Below are positions 55,147 to 64,000 of a stretch of 64,000 bases of DNA, piece after piece (the stretch's first letter is position 1; each line of letters opens with the position of its first letter). The translations under genes were made by a program, and so were the position numbers. Location: assembly GCA_946480465.1 (NCBI GenBank), contig CAMLJY010000024.1, positions 1 through 64,000 of the forward strand. The letters are read 5' to 3'. A model generated the notes under the pieces. It had not been told where the DNA came from. It was given only the letters and a program-made list of their open reading frames with translations, and did no database searches. The DNA comes from an uncultured Burkholderiales bacterium. Its GTDB lineage: Bacteria > Pseudomonadota > Gammaproteobacteria > Burkholderiales > Burkholderiaceae.

Positions 55147-57516
55147 TCATTCCCTCGTCTTGAGGACCGCCACCAGGTCGAGGCGGTCGATGCGCCGGCG
55201 CACCACCAGCGCGCTGGCCAGGCCCGCGGCCAGCACGCACAGCGCCGCCCAGGCGTAGGTGCGCGGCTGGATCGTGGCCGGGAACAGGAACTGGTCGGAG
55301 CGCAGCAGCTGGTTCACGCCGTGCACCAGCGCCCAGCCCGCGGCCATGCCCAGCGGCAGGGCGACCAGGATGGCCAGCGCCATCTCGCCCAGCAGCAGCG
55401 CCGACACCTCGGCGCGGGTGAAGCCCAGCACGCGCAGCGAGGCCAGCTCCCAGCCGCGCTCGGCCAGCGCGATGCGCGCGTTGTTGTAGACCACGCCCAC
55501 CGAGATCACCGCGGCGAAGGCGGTCAGCACCGTGCTCATGATGCGCACGTTGCGGGCGCTGATCTCCTCCATGTTGCGCAGCATCGTGGCCTTGCTGAAG
55601 GCACCGGCCGACCGCGGCAGCGCCTTGCTGGCTTCCAGCAGCGCCGCCTCGCGGCCGGGCTCCAGGCCCAGCACCCAGCCGCTGGAGACGTCGCCTTCGC
55701 CCAGCGCGCGGTTCAGCGCCCGGCGGTCCATGTAGGCGTTCAGTCCCATCATGTCGCGCACCGTGCCGCTGACCGTGATGGTCAGCGTGCGCGGCGCGCC
55801 CACCAGCACCTCGGCCTGCACGGCGTCGCCCACGCGCAGCCCCAGCTTGTCGGCCAGGCGGTCGGTCAGCACCAGGCCGCCGCCGTCGAGCAGGGTCTCG
55901 CGGCCGGCCACGTCGATCACGCGGTAGAGGTCCGGCCGCGCGGCGTAGCCGCGGATCAGGCCGCGCTCGCGGCGGTGCCCGTGCACCAGCGTGACCGGCA
56001 CGAAGCGCGTCGACTCGACCTGGCGCACACCCGGCAGCCGGGCCAGTTCCAGCCGCGCCGCATCGTCCACCGCGTCCACCGTCCACACCGTGACGTCGCC
56101 GCGCAGGCCCAGCTCGAACTGGGTGTGCACGATGGTGTCGATGGCGTCGCGGAAGAAGTTGCCCATGATGGTGATGGCCACCGCGGCGGCGATGCCGCCG
56201 ATGCCCATCAGCGTGCGCAGGGGCCGCCGCTCCATGTTGCGCACGATCATGCGCAGCGCCGGCGCCATGCGCTGCACGCCCAGGCGCTCCAGCAGCGTGC
56301 GGCGGTAGCGGCCGGGCGCCGGCGGCCGCATCGCCTCGGCCGGCGGCAGCCGCACGGTGGCGAGCACCGCGTTCAGCGTGCCCAGCACCGCGGTGACCAG
56401 CCCGACGCCGGCGCTGATGGCCACCAGCCCCGGCGCCAGCCGGTGCTGGAAGCGCGGGAACTGGAAGAACTCGGCGTACAGGCCGGTGAACATCGCGCCC
56501 AGCTGCCCGCCGAGCAGCAGGCCCAGCACCACGCCGGCCGCCACGATCAGCAGCACCAGCTTCAGGTAGTGCAGGCCGATGGCCAGGTCGGGGTAGCCCA
56601 GTGCCTTCAGCGCCGCGATCTGCTCGCGCTGCGTGCCCACCAGGCGCGAGATCACCACGTGCAGCAGGAAGGCGGCCACGCCCAGGAAGATCGCCGGCAG
56701 CACGGTGCCGATCACGCGCTGCTCCTTGATCTCGTTGTCCAGCATCTGGTGCGAGGCCTGCTCGGCCCGGCCGTGCACGTCGCGCCCGCCGTAGGGCGCG
56801 AGGCGGCGCGCCAGCGCGTCGATCGTGGCCTGCGCATCGGCCGCCGGCGCCAGGCGCACCGCCAGCTTGTTGAAGGCGCCGTCCATGTCGTAGGCGGCCG
56901 CGAGCACGCGCCGGTCGAGCCAGAACACGCCGTAGCCGCGCATGTCCGGCATGCCCCAGAGGCCGGCGAAGACGAACTCCGGCGACAGCGCCAGGCCGCT
57001 GATGCGCAGCGTGCGCAGGCGCCCGTTGAGCTGGGCCTGCAGCTCGTCGCCGGGCTTCAGCCCGCGCGCCAGCGCGAAGCCGCGCGAAACCAGCACCGGG
57101 ATGCGCTGGTCGCCGGCGCCTTCGTCGGCGCTGAGCATGCGGCCCGCGGCCACGTCGACGCGGTTCAGGCGCTGCGCCTGCTGCAGGTCCAGCCCGATCA
57201 GCTGGCCGATCACCGGGTCGGAGACGCCGGGCAGGGTCACCCGCACCATCGCCTCCTGGCCGGTCTGCACGTCGGCCACGCCGGGCAGTTCGCGCAGCGT
57301 GCTTTCCAGCGCCTGCGGCGCGCGCTTCAGGCTGGCGAACACGTCGGCGAAGCGGCCGGCGGCGTAATAACTGTCACGTGCAGCGGCCAGCGAATCGACC
57401 GCCGACAGGCTGGTCACGAAGCCGGCGATGCCGGCGGCGACCACCAGCGCGATGGTCAGCGCCTGGCTCCACAGCAGCCGCAGGTCGCGCCACAGCTTGC
57501 GGTCCAGCGCCTTCAT
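55147..57516 (-). CDS. ABC transporter permease (double FtsX, MacB/DevC-like)
   Basis: A 789-residue permease with two FtsX units. It has an N-terminal membrane segment (about 18-38), a large periplasmic domain, three central segments (from TVLPAIFLGVAAFLLHVVISRL, about 275-400), another (GIGGIAAAVAITIMGNFF, about 445), a second periplasmic domain and three C-terminal segments. GTQREQIAALKALGYPD and ERGWELASLRVLGFTRAEV are the two coupling-helix regions. The ATG at 57516 begins the conserved LWRDLRLLWSQALTIALVVAAG. With the ATPase and adaptor genes it forms a drug or lipid exporter of unknown cargo. Confidence 0.9.
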   Translation of the reverse strand: MKALDRKLWRDLRLLWSQALTIALVVAAGIAGFVTSLSAVDSLAAARDSYYAAGRFADVFASLKRAPQALESTLRELPGVADVQTGQEAMVRVTLPGVSDPVIGQLIGLDLQQAQRLNRVDVAAGRMLSADEGAGDQRIPVLVSRGFALARGLKPGDELQAQLNGRLRTLRISGLALSPEFVFAGLWGMPDMRGYGVFWLDRRVLAAAYDMDGAFNKLAVRLAPAADAQATIDALARRLAPYGGRDVHGRAEQASHQMLDNEIKEQRVIGTVLPAIFLGVAAFLLHVVISRLVGTQREQIAALKALGYPDLAIGLHYLKLVLLIVAAGVVLGLLLGGQLGAMFTGLYAEFFQFPRFQHRLAPGLVAISAGVGLVTAVLGTLNAVLATVRLPPAEAMRPPAPGRYRRTLLERLGVQRMAPALRMIVRNMERRPLRTLMGIGGIAAAVAITIMGNFFRDAIDTIVHTQFELGLRGDVTVWTVDAVDDAARLELARLPGVRQVESTRFVPVTLVHGHRRERGLIRGYAARPDLYRVIDVAGRETLLDGGGLVLTDRLADKLGLRVGDAVQAEVLVGAPRTLTITVSGTVRDMMGLNAYMDRRALNRALGEGDVSSGWVLGLEPGREAALLEASKALPRSAGAFSKATMLRNMEEISARNVRIMSTVLTAFAAVISVGVVYNNARIALAERGWELASLRVLGFTRAEVSALLLGEMALAILVALPLGMAAGWALVHGVNQLLRSDQFLFPATIQPRTYAWAALCVLAAGLASALVVRRRIDRLDLVAVLKTRE

Positions 57517-57541
57517 GCGGCCTGCCCCGCGGCGGCGTGCC

Positions 57542-58261
<720 letters not shown>

Positions 58262-58288
58262 TTGTCCGTCATGCCGCCGCCGCGGCGC

Positions 58289-58302
58289 TTGACCGCGGTC
58301 AA
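58289..58302 (-). promoter_or_regulatory. Possible FNR-like box, ABC exporter operon
   Basis: TTGAC-CGCG-GTCAA is a perfect 14-base palindrome just before the ABC operon and overlapping the last codons of the P-type ATPase gene. It departs from the local pattern at one position in each half, and its spacing to a -10 (GACAAA at 58261-58266) would place the start inside the first codons. Confidence 0.35.
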
Positions 58303-60818
58303 ACGAGGGCATCCGGGCCCGCCGCGGTCCGCCGCGCGCTGCGCAGCGACCACAGCCGCAGCACAGCCCATGCCGCCGGCAGGGCCGGAACGAGGGCCCA
58401 CGGGGCGAGCCCGAGCGGCAGCCCGAAGGCGCGCGCCGCCCAGGGCACGGCCAGCAGGGCGGCGCAGACGGCGCCCAGCACGGCCAGCAGCGTCAGATAA
58501 ACCGGATTGGACGCGTCATGGTCGCGCGCCGAACCGCGGAACCAGCGCAGCAGCAGCAGGTTGCCGCCGACGATGGCCGCCAGCACCAGCAGCCGCAGCT
58601 GCTCCACCGCCGCGCCGGCCAGCGCCCCCAGCGCATAGGCGCCCGCGACGCCGGCGAACGCGATGGCCCCGGCGGCGAGCGCACGCAGGGCGGCCGGCAG
58701 CGCGAACAGCCGTTCGGACGCCGGCCGCGGCGGCACCCGCATGGCGTCGTCCGGCGGCGGCTCGGCCTCGAAGACCAGCGAGCAGGCCGGGTCGATGATC
58801 AGTTCGAGCAGCACCACGTGCAGCGGCAGCAGCAGCACCGGCCCGCCCACCAGCAGCGGAATCATCGAGACGCCGACGATGGGCACGTGCACGGCAAACA
58901 GGTAGCCGAGCGACTTGCGCAGATTGGCGAAGATGCGCCGCCCGCCGGCCACGCCCTGCACCAGGGCGCCGAAGTCGTCGTCGAGCAGCACCAGCGAGGC
59001 GGCCTCGCGCGCCACGTCCGTGCCGCGCCGTCCCATCGCCACGCCGACGTCGGCCGCGCGCAGCGCCGGCGCATCGTTGACGCCGTCGCCGGTCATCGCC
59101 ACCACGGCACCCTGCGCCTGCAGCGCGCGCACCAGCCGCAGCTTCTGCGCCGGCGCGATGCGGGCGAACACGCTGGCCCGCGGCAGGCGCGCGGCCAGCT
59201 CGGCATCGCCCAGGCGCGCCAGCTCGGCCCCGGTGATGACCGTGCCGTCGCCGTCGATCAGGCCCGCCTGGTGCGCGATGGCCCGCGCGGTCGCCGGCGC
59301 GTCGCCGGTGATCATCACGACGCGCATGCCGGCCGCGCGGCAGGCGGCGATGGCCGCGGGCACTTCGGCGCGCAGCGGGTCCTGGAACACCAGCAGGCCG
59401 AGGGCTTCGAGCGCGGTGCGCGGCAGGCGGTCGTCGGGCAGCGGGCCGGACGCGGCGGCGTGCGCCACCGCGAGCACGCGCCGGCCTTCGGCGCTGAAGG
59501 CCTCGGCGGCCTCGCGCAGCGCGGCCAGCCGCGCCGGCGCATCGGCGCACAGCGCCAGCACCGCTTCGGGCGCGCCCTTGACCACCACCCGGCCCTCGCC
59601 CGCCGCGCCGGCCCACCAGTGCACGACGTAGGGCCGCCCTTCGCCGGTGCCGACGTGCGCCGCCATCGTCCAACCGGCACGGCCGGCGCGGCGCGCACCC
59701 CGCGCGGCGAGGATGGCGCGGTCCATCGGCTCCACCGGCTGCGGGCTGCAGGCCAGGGCCGCCGCATCCAGCAGCGCCTGCAGCGGCGGCGCCAGGGCCG
59801 CATCCGGGGCGGCCGCGGCCGTTCCGTCGTGCAGGCGTTCGAGCGTCATGCGGTTGTGCGTCAAGGTGCCGGTCTTGTCGACGCAGAGCACGCTGACGGT
59901 GCCCAGCGCCTCGATCGCCTGCGGCTGCCGCGTCAGCACCCGCACCTGCGCCAGCCGCCACGCGCCGAGCGCGAGCATCACGCTCCACACGACCGCGAAC
60001 TCCTCGGGAATCAGCGACATCGCCAGCGTCAGCCCGACGATGAGGCCGGTGGTCCACGAGCCCTCGCGCCAGCTGTAGAGCAGCACCGCCACCAGGCAGG
60101 TGGCGGCGGCCATCAGCGCGACGATGCGCACCAGCCGCTTCAGCTCGCGCTGCAGGCGGCTGGGCCGCGCCGCCATCTGCCGCAGCGAGCCGCCGATGCG
60201 GCCGAGCGCGGTGTAGGCGCCGGTGGCGCAGACGATGGCCAGGCCGTCGCCCTGCACCACCAGGCTGCCGGCATGCAGCACCGTGGCATCGCTTGCTTCG
60301 AGCGAACTACCGCCCGCGGCGGCGGCCGCGCCGCCGGCACCGGCGCGCTTGTCCACCGGGACCGATTCACCGGTCAGCAGCGATTCATCGACGCGCAGGC
60401 CGCTGCACTCGACGATGCGCGCATCGGCAGCCAGGCGATCGCCCTCGGCGACGAGCAGCCGGTCGCCGCGCACCAGCTCCTCGCTGGCGATCTGCACCGT
60501 CGCCCCGTCGCGCAGCACCCGGCAGCGCGGGCTCGACAGGTCGGCCAGCGCATGCAGCACGCGCTCGCTGCGCTGCTCCTGCCAGATCGCGAGCGCCGCC
60601 ACCGCCAGCACCGAGACGCCGAGCAGCGCCGCGTCCTGCAGCTCGCCGACCGCGGCATAGACGCTGGCCGCGGCCAGCAGCAGCAACAGCATCGGCTGCG
60701 TCAGCGCTTCCCAGGCGATGCGGACCAGGCCGCGGCGGTCGGCCCGCGGCAGGCGGTTCGGCCCGTCCCGGCGCCGCTGCGCCTCCACCTGGGCCCGGGT
60801 CAGTCCTGGGTCGGACAT
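58299..60818 (-). CDS. P2-type cation-transporting ATPase
   Basis: An 839-residue P-type ATPase. The actuator motif is [11 protein letters not shown], phosphorylated Asp314 lies in [24 protein letters not shown] is the nucleotide site, and [11 protein letters not shown] the hinge. Eight to ten membrane segments and a cation-ATPase N-terminal domain are present; there is no heavy-metal CxxC domain. It resembles Ca/Mg/Na-type P2 pumps; the ion is unclear. ATG at 60818 begins the cation-ATPase N-terminus ([19 protein letters not shown]). The start overlaps the 3' end of the hybrid kinase gene by 19 bases, so both are one operon. Confidence 0.92.
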   Translation of the reverse strand: MSDPGLTRAQVEAQRRRDGPNRLPRADRRGLVRIAWEALTQPMLLLLLAAASVYAAVGELQDAALLGVSVLAVAALAIWQEQRSERVLHALADLSSPRCRVLRDGATVQIASEELVRGDRLLVAEGDRLAADARIVECSGLRVDESLLTGESVPVDKRAGAGGAAAAAGGSSLEASDATVLHAGSLVVQGDGLAIVCATGAYTALGRIGGSLRQMAARPSRLQRELKRLVRIVALMAAATCLVAVLLYSWREGSWTTGLIVGLTLAMSLIPEEFAVVWSVMLALGAWRLAQVRVLTRQPQAIEALGTVSVLCVDKTGTLTHNRMTLERLHDGTAAAAPDAALAPPLQALLDAAALACSPQPVEPMDRAILAARGARRAGRAGWTMAAHVGTGEGRPYVVHWWAGAAGEGRVVVKGAPEAVLALCADAPARLAALREAAEAFSAEGRRVLAVAHAAASGPLPDDRLPRTALEALGLLVFQDPLRAEVPAAIAACRAAGMRVVMITGDAPATARAIAHQAGLIDGDGTVITGAELARLGDAELAARLPRASVFARIAPAQKLRLVRALQAQGAVVAMTGDGVNDAPALRAADVGVAMGRRGTDVAREAASLVLLDDDFGALVQGVAGGRRIFANLRKSLGYLFAVHVPIVGVSMIPLLVGGPVLLLPLHVVLLELIIDPACSLVFEAEPPPDDAMRVPPRPASERLFALPAALRALAAGAIAFAGVAGAYALGALAGAAVEQLRLLVLAAIVGGNLLLLRWFRGSARDHDASNPVYLTLLAVLGAVCAALLAVPWAARAFGLPLGLAPWALVPALPAAWAVLRLWSLRSARRTAAGPDALV

Positions 60819-62515
60819 GGGGTGAGGGCTGGCCGCGAACCATCGGCCTGGCGCACGGGGCACGGCGGCCCGCCGCCCGCAGCGGCGGCGGCCGGCGTTT
60901 CCGGCCCGGCCCGGCGCGCCAGGTGGCGACCGACGACGTCAGCCAGCGTCGCGAGGTCGAAGGGCTTGGCGATCACCTCGTCGATGCCCGCGGCGAGGCA
61001 GGCGGCCCGGCTGTCGGACAGCACGTTGGCCGTGACGGCGAGCAGCGGCACCCCGCCGCCGTGGGGCAAGGCCCGGATGCGCCGGGCGGCCGACATGCCA
61101 TCCAGGCGCGGCATGTGCATGTCCAGCAGCACCAGGTCATAGCAGCCGCCGGCGAACAGCTCGAGCGCCTCCTGGCCATCCGCCGCGACGTCGGGGACGA
61201 TGCCCAGCCGGCGCAGCGCGGCCACCGCGATCTCGCGGTTGACGGCATCGTCCTCGGCCAGCAGCACCCGCGCACCGGGAAACTGCGCCGGCGGCACCGT
61301 GGCCGCCGGTGCGCCGGCGTCCACCGGCGCGCCGGCACGCACCAGCCGGGCGGTGAACCAGAAGGTGCTGCCCGCCCCCGGCGTGCTGCAGGCGCCCGCT
61401 TCGCCGCCCATCAGCATCGCCAGGCGCCGCGTGATGGCCAGCCCGAGGCCGGTGCCGCCGTAGCGGCGCGTGATCGTGTTGTCGGCCTGCTCGAACGGAT
61501 GGAACAGGCGCTGCAGCACCTCCGGCGCAATGCCCGGCCCGGTGTCGCCGACCTCGAAGCGGACCAGCAGGCCCTGCTCGTTCTCGTCCACCGGCAACAC
61601 GCGCAGGCTGACCTCGCCCGCGTCGGTGAACTTCACCGCATTGGCCGCGTAGTTCAGCAACGCCTGCTGCAGCCACGTGCGGTCACCGCGCAGTCGGCCG
61701 GCCACCCCGCCGCGGTCCACCGACAGTCGCAGTCCCTTGTCGTGCGCCGACTGCTGCACCATGCCGGCCACGGCCTGCAGCACGGCGTCCAGCTCGAACA
61801 CCGTCTCCTCGGGTTCGTACTGGCCGGCCTCGATCTTCGACAGGTCGAGGATCGCGTTGACCACGTCCAGCAGGTGGCGGCCGGCGCGCTCGATCTTGGC
61901 CAGCCGGTCCTGCTGCTCCGGCGTCACGCCGGCGTCGACGATCAGTTCGGCCATGCCGATGATCGCGCCCAGCGGCGTGCGGATCTCGTGCGTCATGTTG
62001 GCCAGGAACGCGCTCTTGGCCTTGCTGGCCGCTTCGGCCTGCGCCTTGGCCTGCGCCAGTTCGGCGGTGCGGTCCGCCACCAGTTGCTCCAGGTGGTCGT
62101 GGTGCGCCTGCAGCGCCATCGCCAGCCGCTTGCGCTCGGTGATGACGTCGAAGATCGCGACGAAGTGATCGCGCCGTGGACTGAACACCTCGATCGCGAA
62201 CCACTGCTGCAGCGCCTGGACCCAGGTCTCGAAGCGCTCGGGCGCGCCGCCCGCGGCCACGCGCCCGTAACGCTCGAGCAGCGCGGCATCGCTCTCGCGC
62301 AGGTTCGGAATGAGCGTGCTGACCGCCCGGCCGGCCGCATCGGCAATGCCGGTCTGGCGATGGAAGGCGGGGTTGGTGTAGAGGTAGACGAAGTCGACCG
62401 GGCGCCCGTCCTCGTAGAGCATGCGGCAAAAGGCAACCCCGTTCATCGTGTGCTCCAGCACGCTGCGCAGCGTGCCGGCATCCATCGAGACAGGTTCGCG
62501 GCCGTCCTGAGTCAC
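60800..62515 (-). CDS. Soluble hybrid sensor histidine kinase
   Basis: About 571 residues, no membrane segment. Order: PAS-like domain (about 10-125, [19 protein letters not shown]), coiled coil, HisKA with His176 in [11 protein letters not shown], HATPase ([27 protein letters not shown]), and a receiver with Asp465 in [13 protein letters not shown]. Its partner is not in the window. Start: GTG at 62515 has GGAAGAG upstream; ATG at 62539 and 62569 are possible in frame, but 62569 lies upstream of the transcription start predicted from the FNR-like promoter. It probably reports cytoplasmic redox or energy state. Confidence 0.88.
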   Translation of the reverse strand: MTQDGREPVSMDAGTLRSVLEHTMNGVAFCRMLYEDGRPVDFVYLYTNPAFHRQTGIADAAGRAVSTLIPNLRESDAALLERYGRVAAGGAPERFETWVQALQQWFAIEVFSPRRDHFVAIFDVITERKRLAMALQAHHDHLEQLVADRTAELAQAKAQAEAASKAKSAFLANMTHEIRTPLGAIIGMAELIVDAGVTPEQQDRLAKIERAGRHLLDVVNAILDLSKIEAGQYEPEETVFELDAVLQAVAGMVQQSAHDKGLRLSVDRGGVAGRLRGDRTWLQQALLNYAANAVKFTDAGEVSLRVLPVDENEQGLLVRFEVGDTGPGIAPEVLQRLFHPFEQADNTITRRYGGTGLGLAITRRLAMLMGGEAGACSTPGAGSTFWFTARLVRAGAPVDAGAPAATVPPAQFPGARVLLAEDDAVNREIAVAALRRLGIVPDVAADGQEALELFAGGCYDLVLLDMHMPRLDGMSAARRIRALPHGGGVPLLAVTANVLSDSRAACLAAGIDEVIAKPFDLATLADVVGRHLARRAGPETPAAAAAGGGPPCPVRQADGSRPALTPCPTQD

Positions 62516-62586
62516 GACTCTTCCTTCGCCGCTCGGCATCGGGGGATCGGGGGTGCTGCATTCGACCATCGGGCGCCGTCCGCGCC

Positions 62587-62600
62587 TTGCGCGGAATCAA
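62587..62600 (-). promoter_or_regulatory. FNR-like box, hybrid kinase promoter
   Basis: TTGCG-CGGA-ATCAA. A good -10, TCGAAT (62560-62565), lies exactly 21 bases downstream on the minus strand, so transcription should begin near 62553. Confidence 0.62.
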
Positions 62601-62658
62601 GCCGGGGCGGCCCCGTGCGGCGGCGGCAGGAAAAAGCGCCGCGGCCACCGGCCAGGGG

Positions 62659-62672
62659 TTGATGGCCATCAA
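62659..62672 (+). promoter_or_regulatory. Consensus FNR/ANR box, Usp promoter
   Basis: TTGAT-GGCC-ATCAA is a perfect match to the FNR/ANR consensus and a full palindrome. The -10-like TAGCCT (62694-62699) is 21 bases downstream. The tandem Usp ATG is at 62755. Confidence 0.8.
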
Positions 62673-62754
62673 GCGCACGGCGCCGGGCGGGACTAGCCTG
62701 CGGTCTTCGGCGCGATGCCGCGCGCACGCCATTCCCCCTTTGACGGAGCCGTCC

Positions 62755-63633
62755 ATGACCGAACCCACCCCGCCCAACCGCATCCTCGTCGCCACCGACC
62801 TCAGTGCGCGCTGCGACCGTGCCGTCGCGCGGGCCGCGCAGCTGGCCCGCGCCTGGCACAGCGCGCTGGTCGTGGCGCACGTCGTCCATGCCGCCGAGGT
62901 CGCGCGGCGCGACCAGCTGGCCGGCTCCGCGCCCTCGTGGCGCCGCCCCGAATCGTGGGCCCAGACGCTGCAGCGCACGCTCGGCGCCGACCTCGATGCC
63001 GAAGGCATCGCCGCCACGGCCAGGGTCGTGATCGGCGCGCCGGCGGCCGCGGCGGTGCAGCAGGCGCTGGCCGATGAGGGGGCCGGCCTGGTGGTGCTGG
63101 GGGTCGCGAAAGACGCGCGCATGGACCGCATCCAGCTCGGCAGCACCGTGGACACGCTGGTGCGCCATTCCCGCGTGCCGGTGCTGAACGTGCGCGGCCG
63201 CGCCCGCGCCGCCTACCGTCACGTGGTGGTGGCCACGGACTTCTCCGCGCCCGCGCTGCAGGCCCTGCGCCTGGCGGCGCACTGGTTCCCGGGCGCGCGC
63301 CTGTCGCTGTTCCATGCCTACGTGCCCCCGGGCACGATGCTCGGCAACGGCGCCGCCGCGGACGATGCCTGGCGCGCCGCGGCCACGCAGGAGTGCACCG
63401 CGCACCTGGCCGAGGCCGCGCTGCCCGCCCCGGTCCTGGCCAGCCTGCAGCGGGTGATCGAGCGCGGGCAGCCGGAAGTCCTTCTGCCGGACTACGTCGC
63501 CAGCACCGGGGCCGATCTCGTCGTGCTGGGCTCGCAGGGGCGCAGCGGCCTCGCCCGCGCGCTGCTCGGCAGCACGGCGGAAAACCTGCTGCACGTGCTG
63601 GACTGCGACACCCTGGTCGTTCGCGGTGACTGA
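62755..63633 (+). CDS. Tandem-domain universal stress protein
   Basis: A 292-residue protein with two Usp domains: residues 8-146 (RILVATDLSARCDRAVARAA, ending VPVLNVRG) and 153-292 (HVVVATDFSAPALQALRLAA, ending DCDTLVVRG). The second half keeps the ATP motif GSQGRSGLARALLGSTAENLL; the first has a changed version (GVAKDARMDRIQLGSTVDTL). The upstream FNR consensus box suggests oxygen-dependent expression. The next gene overlaps its end by eight bases. Confidence 0.92.
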   Translation: MTEPTPPNRILVATDLSARCDRAVARAAQLARAWHSALVVAHVVHAAEVARRDQLAGSAPSWRRPESWAQTLQRTLGADLDAEGIAATARVVIGAPAAAAVQQALADEGAGLVVLGVAKDARMDRIQLGSTVDTLVRHSRVPVLNVRGRARAAYRHVVVATDFSAPALQALRLAAHWFPGARLSLFHAYVPPGTMLGNGAAADDAWRAAATQECTAHLAEAALPAPVLASLQRVIERGQPEVLLPDYVASTGADLVVLGSQGRSGLARALLGSTAENLLHVLDCDTLVVRGD

Positions 63634-64000
63634 TGCAGGCTGCCGCGGCCGGGACGCGCATCGCTGGCCGGCGCCGGACCGCGAGGTCGACGGCGCCGAG
63701 CCGGTGTGGCATGCGCTGCAGGCCGCGCAGGTGCTGCGCCACTTCGGGGCCGATGCCCGGCAGGGCCTGGGCGCACCCGAGGTGCGGCGCGCCCAGGAAC
63801 GGCACGGTCCCAACGCCTTGCCGGAGCCACCGCCACGATCGCGGTGGCGCACCCTCGCCCGGCAGTTCAAGAGCCCGCTGATCTACATCCTCTTCGTCGC
63901 CGCGGTGCTCGCGGTGGCACTGGGGCACCGCGGCGATGCGCTGGTGATCCTCGCCGTGGTGCTGGTCAACGCCCTGATCCCAGGAAGGCCGCGCCGAGCG
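63626..64000 (+). CDS. P-type cation ATPase, N-terminal part (cut by window edge; possible frameshift)
   Basis: The reading frame from GTG 63626 gives a P-type ATPase N-terminus: VWHALQAAQVLRHFGADARQ, RRAQERHGPNALPEPPP, then FKSPLIYILFVAAVLAVALG and DALVILAVVLVNALI. After about 63980 the expected continuation (IGFIQEGRAER) is broken. The bases encoding QEGRAER are present but in another frame, and about three residues before them are missing. This may be a true frameshift or a sequence error near the end of the window. If intact it would be a second P-type pump of the island. Confidence 0.72.
   Translation, partial: MTDAGCRGRDAHRWPAPDREVDGAEPVWHALQAAQVLRHFGADARQGLGAPEVRRAQERHGPNALPEPPPRSRWRTLARQFKSPLIYILFVAAVLAVALGHRGDALVILAVVLVNALIPGRPRRA

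Noticed and set aside
49871..55258. A 1795-codon open frame on the plus strand.
   Set aside because: It runs in another frame of the Pat gene and then antisense to the MBL, adaptor and permease genes; the sequence is Arg/Ala/Gly-rich with no domains. Such frames arise from the GC-rich third position.

Overview
This is a very GC-rich chromosomal segment with dense, tightly packed operons. Its gene content points to a betaproteobacterium of the order Burkholderiales, most like the Rubrivivax/Leptothrix/Aquincola group. That placement is inferred from the exosortase A gene set, the Lrp-hppD pair and the stress-protein island; no rRNA or tRNA gene is present to confirm it.

Region 1 (about 1-21.4 kb, all minus strand) is a long exopolysaccharide operon of the exosortase A (XrtA/EpsH, PEP-CTERM) type. 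In order of transcription, from about 21.4 kb towards 1, it encodes: an outer-membrane export lipoprotein, a chain-length determinant, a tyrosine autokinase, an outer-membrane beta-barrel protein, an ExeA-like ATPase, UDP-GlcNAc 2-epimerase, a DUF3473 deacetylase, a FemAB-like protein, an exosortase A-EpsI fusion, a second deacetylase, a glycosyltransferase, a UDP-sugar 6-dehydrogenase, an ATP-grasp ligase, an amidohydrolase, a GNAT acetyltransferase, a GT2/GtrA pair, another glycosyltransferase and an asparagine-synthase-like amidotransferase cut by the window edge. Many of these genes overlap by four bases.

Region 2 (21.6-30.0 kb) is an accessory block. It holds a ThiF-like E1 enzyme followed by a nitroreductase-like protein, then a minus-strand operon with an ABC ATPase, an FtsX-like permease, a LolA-like protein and an outer-membrane barrel, and finally a membrane-anchored hexapeptide acyltransferase and a GT1 glycosyltransferase.

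Region 3 (30.1-40.1 kb) is the PEP-CTERM control and output block. It contains one PEP-CTERM protein with a near-consensus sigma-54 promoter and an upstream palindrome, the sigma-54 activator PrsR, the TPR lipoprotein PrsT, the histidine kinase PrsK, the priming sugar-phosphate transferase and a trypsin-like protease.

Region 4 (40.1-45.4 kb) starts with a perfect 15-copy octamer tandem repeat directly behind a FeeM-type N-acyltransferase fused to a PilZ domain. It continues with an Lrp-type regulator divergent from 4-hydroxyphenylpyruvate dioxygenase, and a methyltransferase/SDR pair.

Region 5 (45.4-64 kb) is a stress/energy island: universal stress proteins, a CBS protein, a zinc alcohol dehydrogenase, an HtrA protease, a Pat-type acyl-CoA synthetase/acetyltransferase, an MBL/beta-CASP protein, a MacAB/DevBCA-like ABC exporter, two P-type ATPases and a soluble hybrid histidine kinase. 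Most of its transcription units have an FNR-like palindrome, TTG(A/C)(G/T)-N4-(A/C)(G/T)CAA, lying 21-22 bases before a possible -10 element. They therefore look like one regulon of a Crp/Fnr-family activator that is encoded outside the window.
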